DNA from: Jimgerdemannia flammicorona
Lineage: Eukaryota > Mucoromycota > Endogonomycetes > Endogonales > Endogonaceae
Assembly (NCBI GenBank): GCA_003990745.1
Contig: RBNI01004219.1
Location: 1 to 14,440, forward strand
Direction of reading: 5' to 3'
DNA length: 14,440 bases
Positions 1 through 8,099 of this stretch are shown here, in pieces; the stretch's first letter is position 1; every line of letters begins with the position of its first letter. Position numbers and translations under genes: made by a program. A model generated the notes under the pieces. The model did no database searches. It was given only the letters and a program-made list of their open reading frames with translations, and was not told where the DNA came from.

Positions 1-171
1 TTTGGTTGAGACGTCAACCCGATCTTGAAATCAATAAGCGTAGAGGACGTACTCCATACGAAATTGATCTTGACCATAAGAAAACGGTCTTCCAGAATAT
101 CCAGAACTCCCAGAAAACCCTTCCAGAACCACGTAACGGTTACCCTAAAAAGCAACCCTCTTACACCCCAC
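1..171 (+). other. Non-integrase coding segment fused in frame ahead of integrase in copy A
   Basis: This segment reads in frame into the integrase core but holds no His/Cys zinc-binding motif. It contains short recognisable strings such as DLEINKRRGRTPYEIDL. The same DNA recurs, decayed, at 13952-14128 (fragment C), where it continues into different sequence after the shared cttaca. The homologous position of copy B (about 7860-7990) encodes a CDIC zinc-binding region instead. I infer that copy A has an internal deletion or recombination joining a gag-like or otherwise upstream coding piece to integrase near base 171. I do not recognise the protein the segment came from. Confidence 0.65.
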
Positions 172-989
172 CCACTCACATCTTTCAAAGATGGGGAGTA
201 GATGTAATTCGACCTCTACCAGTTACACCAAGAAGAAACAAATACATTCTTGTATTTGTAGAACATCTGACCAAGTGGCCCAAGGCTTTCCCAATGGAAA
301 TCGCAGATGCCTTAACCATTGTGGGCCTCCTCCATGGACTCACACTCAGATATGGACCCCCAGAAGAACTTATCTCTGACCGAGGCACAGAATTTATCAA
401 CAACATAATCACAAGTTATGCCCGAATTCACAAGATCCACCTCAAATGGACCACATCATACCACCCTCAGACCAATGGCATGACAGAAAGGATGAACTAG
501 ACCATCAAGAAAGGACTTGCCCGAGTCAATCCTACCAATTGGGACCTCTGCTTACCTGAGATCCTATGGGAAATTCGGAATACCCCTGCCACATCCACTA
601 AACAAAAGCCATTCGAAATGATGTTTGCCAAGAAAACCAGAACTGCTGACCATGAGAATCTCGGAGACCTCCTCAAGAAGGCAGAACAGTTATGAAATCA
701 AGCCCAAGGACAGATTATCAAAGCTCAGGAAAGACAAAAGAAGTACTATAACCAAAAACAGAAGGATCAGGAGATCAAGATTGGAGATCAAGTCCTAGTT
801 TGGAGAAGCATGATTGAGACAAACTTTGCCGCCAAACTGGAACTGAAATGGGAAGGATCTTATCTTGTACACAATATCAGAGGAACCAGCATCTATTTAA
901 GAAGCATGGATGGACGAACCCTGAGAACACCAGTACACATCAATCACCTCAAACTATATTTCCCCCCACATCATGAGTCAAAGAATTGA
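1..989 (+). pseudogene. Ty3/gypsy pol 3' end: integrase core and C-terminal module, copy A (partial, two stops)
   Basis: This is the integrase end of a gypsy pol, open to the left edge. The core starts near 180. The first catalytic Asp (GAT 201-203) lies in WGVDVIRPLP, the second (GAC 378-380) in LISDRGTEF, and the Glu (GAA 486-488) in NGMTERMN. Asp to Glu spacing is 35 residues, the canonical DD35E. A GPY/F-type C-terminal module follows at about 780-960 (KLELKWEGSYLV, then HINHLKLYF). Pol ends at TGA 987-989. Two in-frame stops break it: TAG 498-500, where copy B has CAG (Gln), and TGA 693-695. A first Met is not meaningful because the frame runs in from outside. The HHCC zinc-binding part expected before the core is missing, replaced by unrelated sequence at 1-171. 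Integrase would join element cDNA to host DNA in the nucleus; this copy is inactive. The family call is certain, the clade is not. Confidence 0.93.
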
Positions 990-1479
990 TCAGTGCCTCC
1001 AGACATTGGTCCTCAGCTCCTTCCAAGCCCTACCAGTTCCTCTACCTCAATTCAGTCAAGCCAATGGGAACCCCCTTCAGAGGATTCAAGTTCACCAAGA
1101 AAATCTTACCTTGGCCAGATGCCTACTACAAGTCCACCAACTATTATGCAATCGGTGAACAATTGCAGAACCTCCCAGCCCCAGAACAGACCTACATCAG
1201 AAACACCACAGGTCTGACCAGAAGAGACACTACTGCAGCAGACAGACTATACACTATTTACAACGAAATGTCACAGCCCTGACACAGGCACAATTCTCCC
1301 TGAATGATATTCAAGGAATGAACCCTGTTACCTATCTGAGCATCATCAACTCTGTCGAAATCCTATTCCCTGAAGAAGAAGAAGAGCTCATAGAATGGAG
1401 TGACCCCAGCACAGACAATGAAGATGATGGAACAGGTATAGATGCAGAAGCAGCCTATGCTTATTGGGATGATGACTGA
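973..1479 (+). pseudogene. Extra ORF downstream of pol, copy A (two compensating frameshifts)
   Basis: A small ORF starts at ATG 973, overlapping the pol stop (987-989) by 17 nt, and ends at TGA 1477-1479, about 28 nt before the polypurine tract. The N-terminal half is Gln/Leu-rich with a proline stretch (LPVPLPQ); the C-terminus is acidic (LFPEEEEE, then AYWDDD at the end). Relative to copy B it has lost 8 bp near 1144-1146 and 1 bp near 1264-1269. The reading therefore leaves the starting frame (stop TGA 1156-1158), runs in another frame to 1282, and is back in the first frame to the end. I see no signal peptide or membrane segment, so it does not look like an envelope gene. The protein family is unknown to me. 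Presence in both copies at the same place argues it is a real gene of this element family. Confidence 0.75.
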
Positions 1480-1506
1480 AGAATAGTCTGAGACAGACTA
1501 CCCTTC

Positions 1507-1515
1507 AGTGGGGGC
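1507..1515 (+). other. Polypurine tract, copy A
   Basis: AGTGGGGGC sits directly before the LTR and is matched base for base in copy B (6497-6505). It is the expected RNase H-resistant primer for plus-strand DNA synthesis. Three bases (TGA) separate it from the TGTGAC taken as the LTR start. Confidence 0.8.
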
Positions 1516-1626
1516 TGATGTGACAAGCCAAGACATACCACTTGAATCATATCTTAACCAGATGACGCAAACAAAGATGACGTGAACACACAGCCTAGTA
1601 ACCAGCAACCATTGCTGTGGAAATTG

Positions 1627-1634
1627 TATAAATA
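1627..1634 (+). promoter_or_regulatory. Probable TATA box of the copy A LTR
   Basis: TATAAATA lies about 108 bp into the LTR and about 32 bp before the palindrome array, so transcription would start at or just before the array. Copy B has TATAATTA at the matching place (plus-strand 6388-6395). A second TATAAATTA at 1795-1803 is also conserved in B (6221-6227) but lies only about 20 bp before AATAAA, making it a less convenient promoter. The assignment is inference from motif and spacing. Confidence 0.5.
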
Positions 1635-1665
1635 GCCAGACATACCAGAAAGGGTCTGTTTACCT

Positions 1666-1734
1666 GTACAGACTCTGTACACCGTACAGACTCTGTACAC
1701 TGTACAGGTCCTGTACACCGTACAGACTCTGTAC
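1666..1734 (+). repeat. Four palindromes at exact 18-bp spacing in the LTR
   Basis: Perfect 6+3+6 inverted repeats start at 1666, 1684, 1702 and 1720. Three are GTACAG-ACT-CTGTAC and the third is GTACAG-GTC-CTGTAC. They fall just after the probable TATA box and before AATAAA, hence probably in the R region at the 5' end of the transcript and again at its 3' end. Copy B has an array of the same period with different arms that still pair. Plausible roles are a cooperative binding site for a dimeric protein or a run of RNA hairpins; the sequence does not decide between them. Confidence 0.85.
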
Positions 1735-1820
1735 ACCTGCCATAAGTAGCAGATCTATAGTTAGCCACATAGTAACCAGATAGCAACCAACTTGTATAAA
1801 TTACCCCAGAGACAAGAGTG

Positions 1821-1826
1821 AATAAA
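1821..1826 (+). promoter_or_regulatory. Polyadenylation signal AATAAA in the LTR
   Basis: AATAAA is conserved in copy B in the same context (gaataaa followed by ctcagt; plus-strand 6196-6201). It would define the end of R a little downstream, about 190 bp after the first TATA box. Confidence 0.5.
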
Positions 1827-1968
1827 CCTCAGTCCGAATTGAAGTGCAAACCAAAGAAGCCTCTAAAGATTGAGCAATTGGTCCCCTTATTCCCACTCCG
1901 GTCCACTTTCCAATACAAAGCTGATTTTGCCGCCAAGTTCAAGGAAGAACTTCGCCGCCTTTGAAACT

Positions 1969-2172
1969 ATTGGTTCGCTTGCCAGATAAGCCTGAAGATT
2001 TGCCACCTAAGTTCAAGGAGAACTTCGCCGCCTTTTGAAGAACCCGCCGCTTAAAAGAATAAGCCGCGCTATTGGTACGCTTGCCAGATAAGCCTGAAGA
2101 TTTGCCGCCTAAGTTCAAGGAGAACTTTGCCGCCTTTTGAAGAGTAACCCGCCACTTAAAGAATAAGCCGCC
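1969..2172 (+). repeat. 102-bp tandem duplication in LTR A
   Basis: Two head-to-tail copies, 1969-2070 and 2071-2172, both begin attggt(t/a)cgcttgccagat and end in aataagccgc. They differ at only a few bases and small indels. A partial third copy of the middle part (aagttcaagga..cgccgcc) precedes them at 1927-1966. LTR B carries only one equivalent, near 6000-6110, so the duplication arose after the copies diverged or was lost in B. Confidence 0.85.
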
Positions 2173-2323
2173 ATTTCCAAGTTATCCTCTGCCTTCCCAA
2201 GAAAGCCACCTTGCTCAAGCCAGTTTCTGATGCAACTTCGCAGTGATCCGTTGCGCAAATGAAGCCAGTCCTTAATGCAACTTTGCCAAGAGACCCTTTC
2301 CAAGAATGCCGCCAGTTGTTTGT

Positions 2324-2560
2324 ATTCCCAGTAGAAGCCCGCCGATTCAGGAAGAATCCGCGCCATCCTGTTTCCCAGTTGAAGCCACCGATTTAGAAGA
2401 ATCCACACCATCCGAGTTAATTCCCAGTTGAAGCCGCTGATTTAGAAGAATCCGCGTCATCTGCCATTTTTCAAGTTATCCGCATTCCCAGAAGAGCCAT
2501 CCGAGTTATCCATTATTCCCAGTGAGCCCAGTATAGAAGAATCCGTGCCATACGATTCCC
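2324..2560 (+). repeat. Degenerate repeats of about 48-50 bp in LTR A
   Basis: Successive units begin ttcccagt(t)gaagcc and continue gatttagaagaatccgc..catc, near 2324, 2372 and 2421. Shorter decayed units follow near 2515 and 2550 (ttcccagtgagcc). LTR B has scattered relics of the same phrases (cagaagaatctgcc, gagttatctg). They read as old tandem expansion within a long LTR. Confidence 0.65.
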
Positions 2561-2561
2561 A

Positions 2562-2935
2562 GTGAGCCAAATCGAGTTATCCGCCGAATTATCAGAACAT
2601 CTGCATAGGGAACTCGCCGTGCTACACGGAGATCATCGCGCTACACAAGATCGTCATGCAGGGATCAGAGATCGTCACCCAAGAAGGAGAACCACTAAAT
2701 TGCCAGACCGTCACACCCAGAAATTGCATACTTTTGGAGATCGTCGTGCTACACAAATTCTGCTATTCCCAGTTGACCCAAGAAGGAAGTCCATTCACAC
2801 ACAAATCGCCGCTACACCCAAGAACCTGTCCCAAAAAGGAAACCACTCGCACAGTATCCAGATCTTGACTATTATACTGCTAAACACCAAGAACATTTTG
2901 TTGCTTTTGACAAAGTAACTGGGGGCTCAAGCCAA
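2562..2935 (+). other. Remainder of LTR A: no gene supported
   Basis: An open frame of about 118 codons exists here, but it lies wholly within the LTR, is low complexity in places (gatcgtc and ctacac phrases recur) and is not kept open in the copy B LTR. I treat it as non-coding LTR sequence. Confidence 0.6.
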
Positions 2936-2988
2936 ACTACATCAACCCCCAACCTTGTAATTTGCCTCCATTGAGCCGGCACGTTACA

Positions 2989-3113
2989 ATATCTAACCCC
3001 CCTAGGTAATAAGTCAAATTTGAGATATATTTATTGAAAAATTAATTCAGAGTTATTCTCTGAACTAATTCAACTTCTTCTGCTTAATATTGTGTAATTA
3101 TAATAAGCTGAAA
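2989..3113. other. Flank between LTR A and the hAT stop codon; one hairpin
   Basis: AT-rich sequence, probably the 3' untranslated end of the hAT element. It contains an inverted repeat at about 3044-3072, AATTCAGAG and CTCTGAA(C)TAATT around a 5-base loop. No target-site duplication can be confirmed because the left end of copy A is outside the window. Confidence 0.4.
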
Positions 3114-5290
3114 TCAGGATGCTGAGCTCCACCAGAATTTCAGATATATGTATACTTGAATGATCTCAGCTTTAAGAGAGCATCTCCTTGGTACAATAAG
3201 CTCTTTACTACTAGAAACACCCATTCAACTGATATGCTTATTGCAGGAATAGCTAGATAATCTCTGGCCATATTGCTCAAATTAGAAAAGTCCATCTGAC
3301 ATCCTTACAAATTTAAAATACAGAGAATTTTAGGGCCAAAAACTTGCAATATTTAATAAAAATAATTATGAAAATTCTTACCTTCTACTAATCTAATGTG
3401 CCAATACCCTCTAATAAGACTACTTGATCAGTAGACAAATATATTGTAAGCTCATCTATTAAAGATTTCCTTTTTCTTTTTTTACCATAAAGATGCTATA
3501 TAATGGAATCATTTACATAGTTATCCAAACTATAGTTAGAACCTGGTGGAGGTACATAGTTTTTCCAATATATATTAGTAATTGATTGCTCTGCCTCCTC
3601 AATAAATTCTTTTTCCTAGCCTTGATCTTTATGATATTGGAGCTTTAATTATAGATCTGAAACTGGTCAAATATTGGAATTATAATCAAAAAAACGAAAT
3701 TTCTCATTTTAATTTATATAATAATATTTTTTAAGCTTCTTCAAAGCCACTTTAATAGCTTCCTTTTGTCTTAAGAAAGATGTATCTTCATTCTCTGATA
3801 AGTCTAGTAGGTCTTCAAGTTGATCAATCAAAAGATTATACACTAGAATTGCAGAATATATTATTGAAAACATTTGCCAAACAACTTCTTTTGTACATTC
3901 ATTAAAATGCTAAAGGAAAATAAAGAGTAAAAGTATAAAAAAATACAAGTAAAGTAAAACTAAATCTGCAAAAATACTAATAAATACCTTTTTACTTACC
4001 TCCAAAACTTTAACAACTTTCCTCAATTTTGCCCACTCATTCTCTTCAATTACTATATCTCACATATCTTTATCAGTGGCAGCTATAGAATCTAGTGCCT
4101 AAATTATCTATATTTGAATAAGTTAATATTAATTAAAAAGTTAAATCCTATTCTATAATATTATCATTAATAATCTATATACTACAGTAAGTAGTAGTAC
4201 TCATTCAATCATTACAAATGTTGAATTCCAATATATACTGATATCTAAAATAAGTTCTTTTAGATTGAGAGAGATTACTTTACACTGTTCAGTAAGTTTT
4301 TTTTGCTATAGTAGTGATGATTGAATTGTAACAATCAATTTGTATAACTTGAAATAGTATTAGAGCTCTTGCTAGTTTCACTCCAGTTACTAAATAGTTG
4401 TGTGAGATAATCTTGAGCAGCAAGATTCAGAACATAGACTTGACACTATATATAGTTATTATTGGTATCAAAGATTACATTTTCTTGTTGAAGTTTTATT
4501 GTCAAAATATGGAGAAATGTGATGTTATTAGAGGTATTATCTGTTATAATGGCCAATATCTGTATTTCAAAATTTTGATATTTAAAATTATATAGAAAGT
4601 AATTAATAATTAAAAGTAAAAAGCTTTTTTTTTTTTTTTATTCTTTTTTTATATTTGTTTGAAAATAAAAAAACTCCTATATCTTAGCTGTAATTCCAAG
4701 CTCATGAATACAGTTTATAAATACTTCTATAATATTTTCTCTAGAGTAAGGACCCTCAAGCTTTATGAAGTCAAGAGTAAGAGTTTGAAGCTTCAAATTG
4801 GAATCAATTCAATATCCAGTAATACCAAGAAATGAGAGATATTCAGATATCAATCATAAACAAAATTTTATCTATAATACTCTATAGTAAAATTTAAAAT
4901 ACAATTAGTAACTATAATTAATTTAATAACATTCTTAATATTACTAATATTTTACCTAAAGCTTTTAATGGAGATTATTATATTCTTTTTTATAAACCTC
5001 TATAATATCATTATAAATAGTATCAGCACTTAGGGTGTATAAACCAAAGAGACTTCATAAAGAAGTACTCTCAATTACTATAAATAGTTAATCATCACAT
5101 ATAATCTAATAAACAAGTTGATTTCGAAACTCTAAAGCAGAATATGGCTAAATTAGGGGGGTATTTTTTAAGTATAAAAGATATATTTTTAAATTTATAT
5201 TAAAATAAAAAAGAGATCACCTACTTACTATAGCTGGAAAATCAATTTAACTTAATACTGTATTTAACTCTATTTTATCTAAATGTTGGG
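3114..5290 (-). pseudogene. hAT-family DNA transposase gene, 5' truncated, with introns, heavily mutated
   Basis: Read on the minus strand, the pieces line up in the order of an hAT transposase. First comes a Trp-Ile..DDQLF..VIES segment (about 5135-5060) and SADTIYNDIIEVYKKEY (about 5025-4975). Next are FLGITGY-stop-IDSNLKLQ (about 4830-4785), IITDNTSNN (about 4550) and VLNLAAQDYL (about 4430). Then follow LILDISIYWNSTF (about 4250), AATDKDM..EENEWAKL (about 4085-4025), LVYNLLIDQLEDLL (about 3840), and the C-terminal dimerisation region with NMARDYLAIPA (about 3265) and CLK-like..FWWSS (about 3130), ending at TGA 3116-3114. Putative introns with GT..AG ends are 4955-4882, 4199-4108, 3999-3910 and one starting at 3381; others are likely near 5235-5147 and 4680-4560. 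Many stops look like TGG or CAG to TAG, and at least two frameshifts are present (near 4345 and 3210). The N-terminal BED zinc finger is absent: the gene stops at the junction with LTR B. It would cut and paste its element; this copy is dead. Confidence 0.85.
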
Positions 5291-5646
5291 CCTTTATATT
5301 ATAATATGCCTGACTCAATGGAGGCAAATTACAAGATTGGGGGTTAATATAGTTTGACTTGAGCCCCCAGTTACTTTGTTAAAAGCAACAAAATGTTCTT
5401 AGTATTTAGTGGTATAATAGTCAAAGCTGGATATCTGTGAGCAATTCTGGAAATTTCCTTATTGAGACAGATTCTTAAGTATAAGTAGCAATTTATATAT
5501 AGCATAAGTAGATTTCTTATGTAATTTCCACATAATAATCTTGTTTCTAAAAGTAGGTGATTTCTGCATAATAATCTCTATATAGTATGATGATCTCCAA
5601 AGTATGTGATTTCTGGCATAATAGTCTTAGTAGTATTCCTTATGTA

Positions 5647-5860
5647 GATTTGGCAGATAACTTGATTTGGCAGATAACTTAATTTTAGTACAGATTCTCC
5701 TAAATTGGTGGGCTTCTTGAATAATAACTTGGATGTTGCAGATAACTCAATATGGCAGATTCTTCTGAATTAGGCTTACTAGGAATGAGTGAATAACTCA
5801 GATAATGCAGATAATTTAAATAACTCAGATATCTCAGATAACTCAGATATTATAAATTCT
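5647..5860 (-). repeat. Short tandem repeats in LTR B
   Basis: A perfect 17-bp tandem pair, GATTTGGCAGATAACTT, occupies 5647-5663 and 5664-5680. A degenerate run of (ca)gataactcag phrases then continues to about 5860. The array corresponds in place to the 48-50-bp repeats of LTR A but has a different, simpler unit. Confidence 0.7.
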
Positions 5861-6285
5861 TTCTAAATTGGCTCTTCTGGGAATAGTGGGTTTTTTGAGC
5901 AAAGTTGCATCAAAGACTGGCTTCATTTGTGTAAACAAATCACTGCAAAGTTATGTCTAATAGACTGGCTTTGTGGCAAGATGACAGACTTCTTGAAAAT
6001 GGTAGCTTATTCCTTAAGTAGTAGATTACTCAAAAGGTGGCAAAGTTCTTCCTTGAACTTGACAGATTTCTTCAGACTTATCTGATAAGCATACCAATTA
6101 ATCTTTATATTAGAAAGTAGACCAGAGTGGGAAAAAGGGACCAATGCTCAATCTTTAGAGGCTTCTTTGGTTTACTTCATCTTTTCAGACTGAGATTTAT
6201 TCACTCTTATCTCTGGGGTATTTTATACAGTTCTGATTACTACCTGGTTACTATGTTACTAACTATAGATTACTATTTATAGTAA

Positions 6286-6356
6286 GTATTCCTGGATAGT
6301 ACAGTGTACCAACTTGGTACAGTGTATCCACTGGGTATAGTGTACCTACTCAGTAT
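6286..6356 (-). repeat. Palindrome array in LTR B, 18-bp spacing
   Basis: On the plus strand, GTACCA-ACT-TGGTAC is perfect at 6306-6320. GTATCC-ACT-GGGTAT at 6324-6338 becomes a perfect GTACCC/GGGTAC pair if its two T-for-C type changes are reversed. GTACCT-ACT-CAGTAT at 6342-6356 is partly paired, and a decayed fourth unit is at 6286-6302. The starts 6306, 6324 and 6342 are 18 bp apart, as in copy A, and the array lies about 137 bp from the LTR start (147 bp in A). Confidence 0.75.
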
Positions 6357-6496
6357 AGGTAAACATACTGTTTCTGGTATCTCTGGCTAATTATACAGAT
6401 TGGCACAGTAAAGAAGTCTTGGTTGCTTAGTGCACTAGATATAATATATGGCTAATTTATGAATTTGGTAGTACAATTCGGTTGCTCATCACATCA

Positions 6497-6505
6497 GCCC
6501 CCACT
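6497..6505 (-). other. Polypurine tract, copy B
   Basis: The minus strand reads AGTGGGGGC directly before TGA and the LTR start, identical to copy A. Its survival in otherwise decayed DNA is expected, as it holds no CpG. Confidence 0.8.
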
Positions 6506-6533
6506 AAAGGATGGTCTGCTCTCAGACAATCTT

Positions 6534-7046
6534 TTAGTCATCATTCCAATGTACATAAGCATCTTCAGCATCAATATCTGAACTAGTATCTTCATTGGAA
6601 TCAGAGTCACTCCACTTGATAGGTTCTTCTTCTTCCTCTGGAAACAGGATCTCAACATGATTGATGATACTCCAATAGGTGGTAGGATTTATATTTTGTA
6701 TATTATTCAGGGAGAATTGTGCCTATATCAGGGCAGGGACATTTTATTTGTAGATAGTGTACAATCTGTCTACAGTAGTGGTATTTTTCCAGATGAGGCC
6801 AGTGGAGTTCCTGATGTAGGTTAGGTCTGCTATTGAGAGGTTTTGCAACTGTTCTCCAATTATATAGTAGGCCTGTAGCTGGTGGATTTGCAGTAAATAT
6901 CTGGCCAGGATGAGGTTCTCTTGATGGGTCTGGATTTACTGAAGAAGGTTTCCATTAGCTGGTTATAATTGTGGGAGGGGAACTGGAAGTGATTGGAATG
7001 AACTCAGAACAAGGGTCTGGAGGTACTGATCAATTGTCTGGTTTAT
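6534..7046 (-). pseudogene. Extra ORF downstream of pol, copy B (170 codons, nonsense-mutated)
   Basis: This is the homologue of the copy A ORF at 973-1479. It reads through 170 codons on the minus strand without a frameshift, from 7046 to TAA 6536-6534. The start codon aligned to the copy A ATG is ATA here (7046-7044), a G-to-A change. Four in-frame stops (two TAA in the first 40 codons, TAA and TAG near 6735) look like mutated Gln codons. The same 17-nt overlap with the pol stop (TGA 7032-7030) is kept. Shared features are IDQ.LQTLVLSSFQ near the N-terminus, HQEN..LAR.LLQ, and the acidic tail SIIN.VEILFPEEEEE ending in W.DD. No membrane segment or known domain is recognised. A frame preserved without indels over 513 bp in such a damaged copy supports past coding function. 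Confidence 0.75.
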
Positions 7047-8060
7047 GGTGAGAGAAGTATATCTTGAGGTGGTTGATGTATACTAGTGTCCTGAGGGTTT
7101 GTCCATTTATTCTTCTTAAATAGATACTGGTTCCTCTGATATTGTATATAAGATAAGGTCCTTCCCACTTGGGCTCTAGTTTGGTAGCAAAATTCATTTC
7201 AATCATACTTCTCCAAACTAGTACTTGATCTCTAATCTTGATCTCCTGATCCTTCTGCTTCTGGTCATAGTGCTTCTTTTGTCTTTCTTGGACTTTGATA
7301 ATCTGAACTTGGGTCTGATTATGTAATCATTCTGCCTTCTTGAGGAGGTCTCCAAGATTCTCATGATCAGTAGTTCTGGTTTTCTTAGCAAACATAATTT
7401 CAAATGGCTTTTGTTTGGTGGAGGCAGCAGGGGTATTCTGAATTTCCCATAGGATCTCAGATAAGCAGAGGTTCCAGTTGGTAGGATTGACTTGGGCAAG
7501 TTCTTTCTTGATGGTCTGATTTATTCTTTCTGTCATGCCATTGGTCTGAGAGTAGTTGATGTGGTCTGTTTAAGATGGATCTTGTGAATTCAGGAATAAC
7601 TTATGATTATATTGTTAATGAATTCTGTGCCTCAGTCAGAGATAAGTTCTTCTAGATATCCATATCTGAGTGTGAGTCCATGAAGAAGGCCTACAATGGT
7701 TAAGACATCTGTGATTTCTATTGAGAAAGCCTTGGGCCACTTAGTTAGATATTCCACAAATATAAGAATGTACTTGTTTCTTCTTGGTATAACTGGTAGG
7801 GGTCTTATTACATCTACTCTCCATCTCTGAAAGATATTGTCTAGTGGTATAATTGGTTGTAGTGATGCTTGGTGATTCTTTCTTCCTTGGTACTTCTGGC
7901 AGATGTCACATTTCTTGAGTATGTCCCAGACTTGTGCTCTGAGATTGAACCAATGTTGGTATGTTGTTTGCAGCTTTTTTTCTATATTCACCTATCCTTA
8001 GTAGGCTTTCTGATGTTCTTTTCAGATGAGGTCTTCTTGTGCCTTGATGGTCTGAGGAGC
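7030..8060 (-). pseudogene. Integrase of gypsy copy B
   Basis: Minus-strand fragments give the full integrase order. The zinc-binding region is at about 8000-7880 (Gln-His-Trp upstream, then CDICQKYQ). The core has VDVIRPLP (about 7815) and LISD (about 7635). The Glu region MTERINQTIKKELAQ is at about 7536-7490. The C-terminal module is at about 7230-7040 (KWEGPYL, INHLKIYF), ending at TGA 7032-7030. Identity to copy A is high, and where A has a TAG (498-500) B has the Gln codon. Stops and frame changes are scattered through, for example after LISD, where CGA has become TGA. Compared with A, B is damaged mainly by transitions and by loss of CpG. Confidence 0.9.
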
Positions 8061-8099
8061 TTCCTTTAGGATGTAGTTTCTTGGTATACCCTTCTTCTG

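Larger units (their letters stand above)
1519..2988 (+). mobile_element. 3' LTR of gypsy copy A
   Basis: The LTR runs from TGTGAC (1519-1524) to GTTACA (2983-2988), imperfect terminal inverted repeats with TG..CA ends. It follows the polypurine tract, and homology to the copy B LTR (5300-6493, reverse) stops at about the same base. It is 1470 bp against 1194 bp for B, largely because of tandem duplication. It is CpG-rich (many cgccgc runs), in sharp contrast to everything to its right, so it appears young or has escaped the mutational process. An alternative pair of ends, TGATGT (1516) with ACATCA (2939-2944), is less likely because A and B stay homologous for another 44 bp. The LTR holds promoter, palindrome array and polyadenylation signals. 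Inside it, at 2917-2930, ACTGGGGGCTC resembles the polypurine tract and is also conserved in B. Confidence 0.85.
5300..6493 (-). mobile_element. 3' LTR of gypsy copy B
   Basis: On the minus strand it starts TGTGAT at 6493 and ends ATTATA at 5305-5300, the mutated counterparts of TGTGAC and GTTACA in copy A. Shared stretches in order are: the polypurine tract junction, the palindrome array, TATAAAA and AATAAA, caaagaagcctctaaagatt, a single copy of the 102-bp unit, and aagaacattttgttgctttt near the end. Only one CpG is left (6479-6480), whereas LTR A is full of them, and most differences are C-to-T or G-to-A. The element is inserted into the hAT gene, whose 5' part is missing beyond this point. 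Confidence 0.85.

Noticed and set aside
973..1479. Envelope gene downstream of pol.
   Set aside because: No signal peptide, membrane segment, furin-like site or Cys pattern is visible in either copy.
1666..1734. CRISPR-like array.
   Set aside because: Units abut without unique spacers, the context is a eukaryotic LTR, and no cas gene is present.
1554..1786. Minus-strand open frames with repeated Tyr-Arg-Thr-Cys-Thr-Val phrases.
   Set aside because: The repeat peptide is only the 18-bp palindrome array translated; the period is a multiple of three, so frames stay open.
1516..2944. LTR ends taken as TGATGT and ACATCA.
   Set aside because: The inverted pair is perfect, but copies A and B remain homologous for 44 bp past it, to GTTACA, so that sequence belongs to the LTR.
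4398..4595. Plus-strand open frame of 65 codons in AT-rich DNA.
   Set aside because: It is antisense to the hAT exon carrying IITDNTSNN and VLNLAAQD; composition alone explains it.
2996..5162. ACCCCCCTA at 2996-3004 and its reverse complement at 5154-5162 as terminal inverted repeats of a DNA transposon.
   Set aside because: Similarity ends after 9 bases, and the right-hand motif lies inside the hAT gene, in a probable intron with coding sequence beyond it, so it cannot be an element end.
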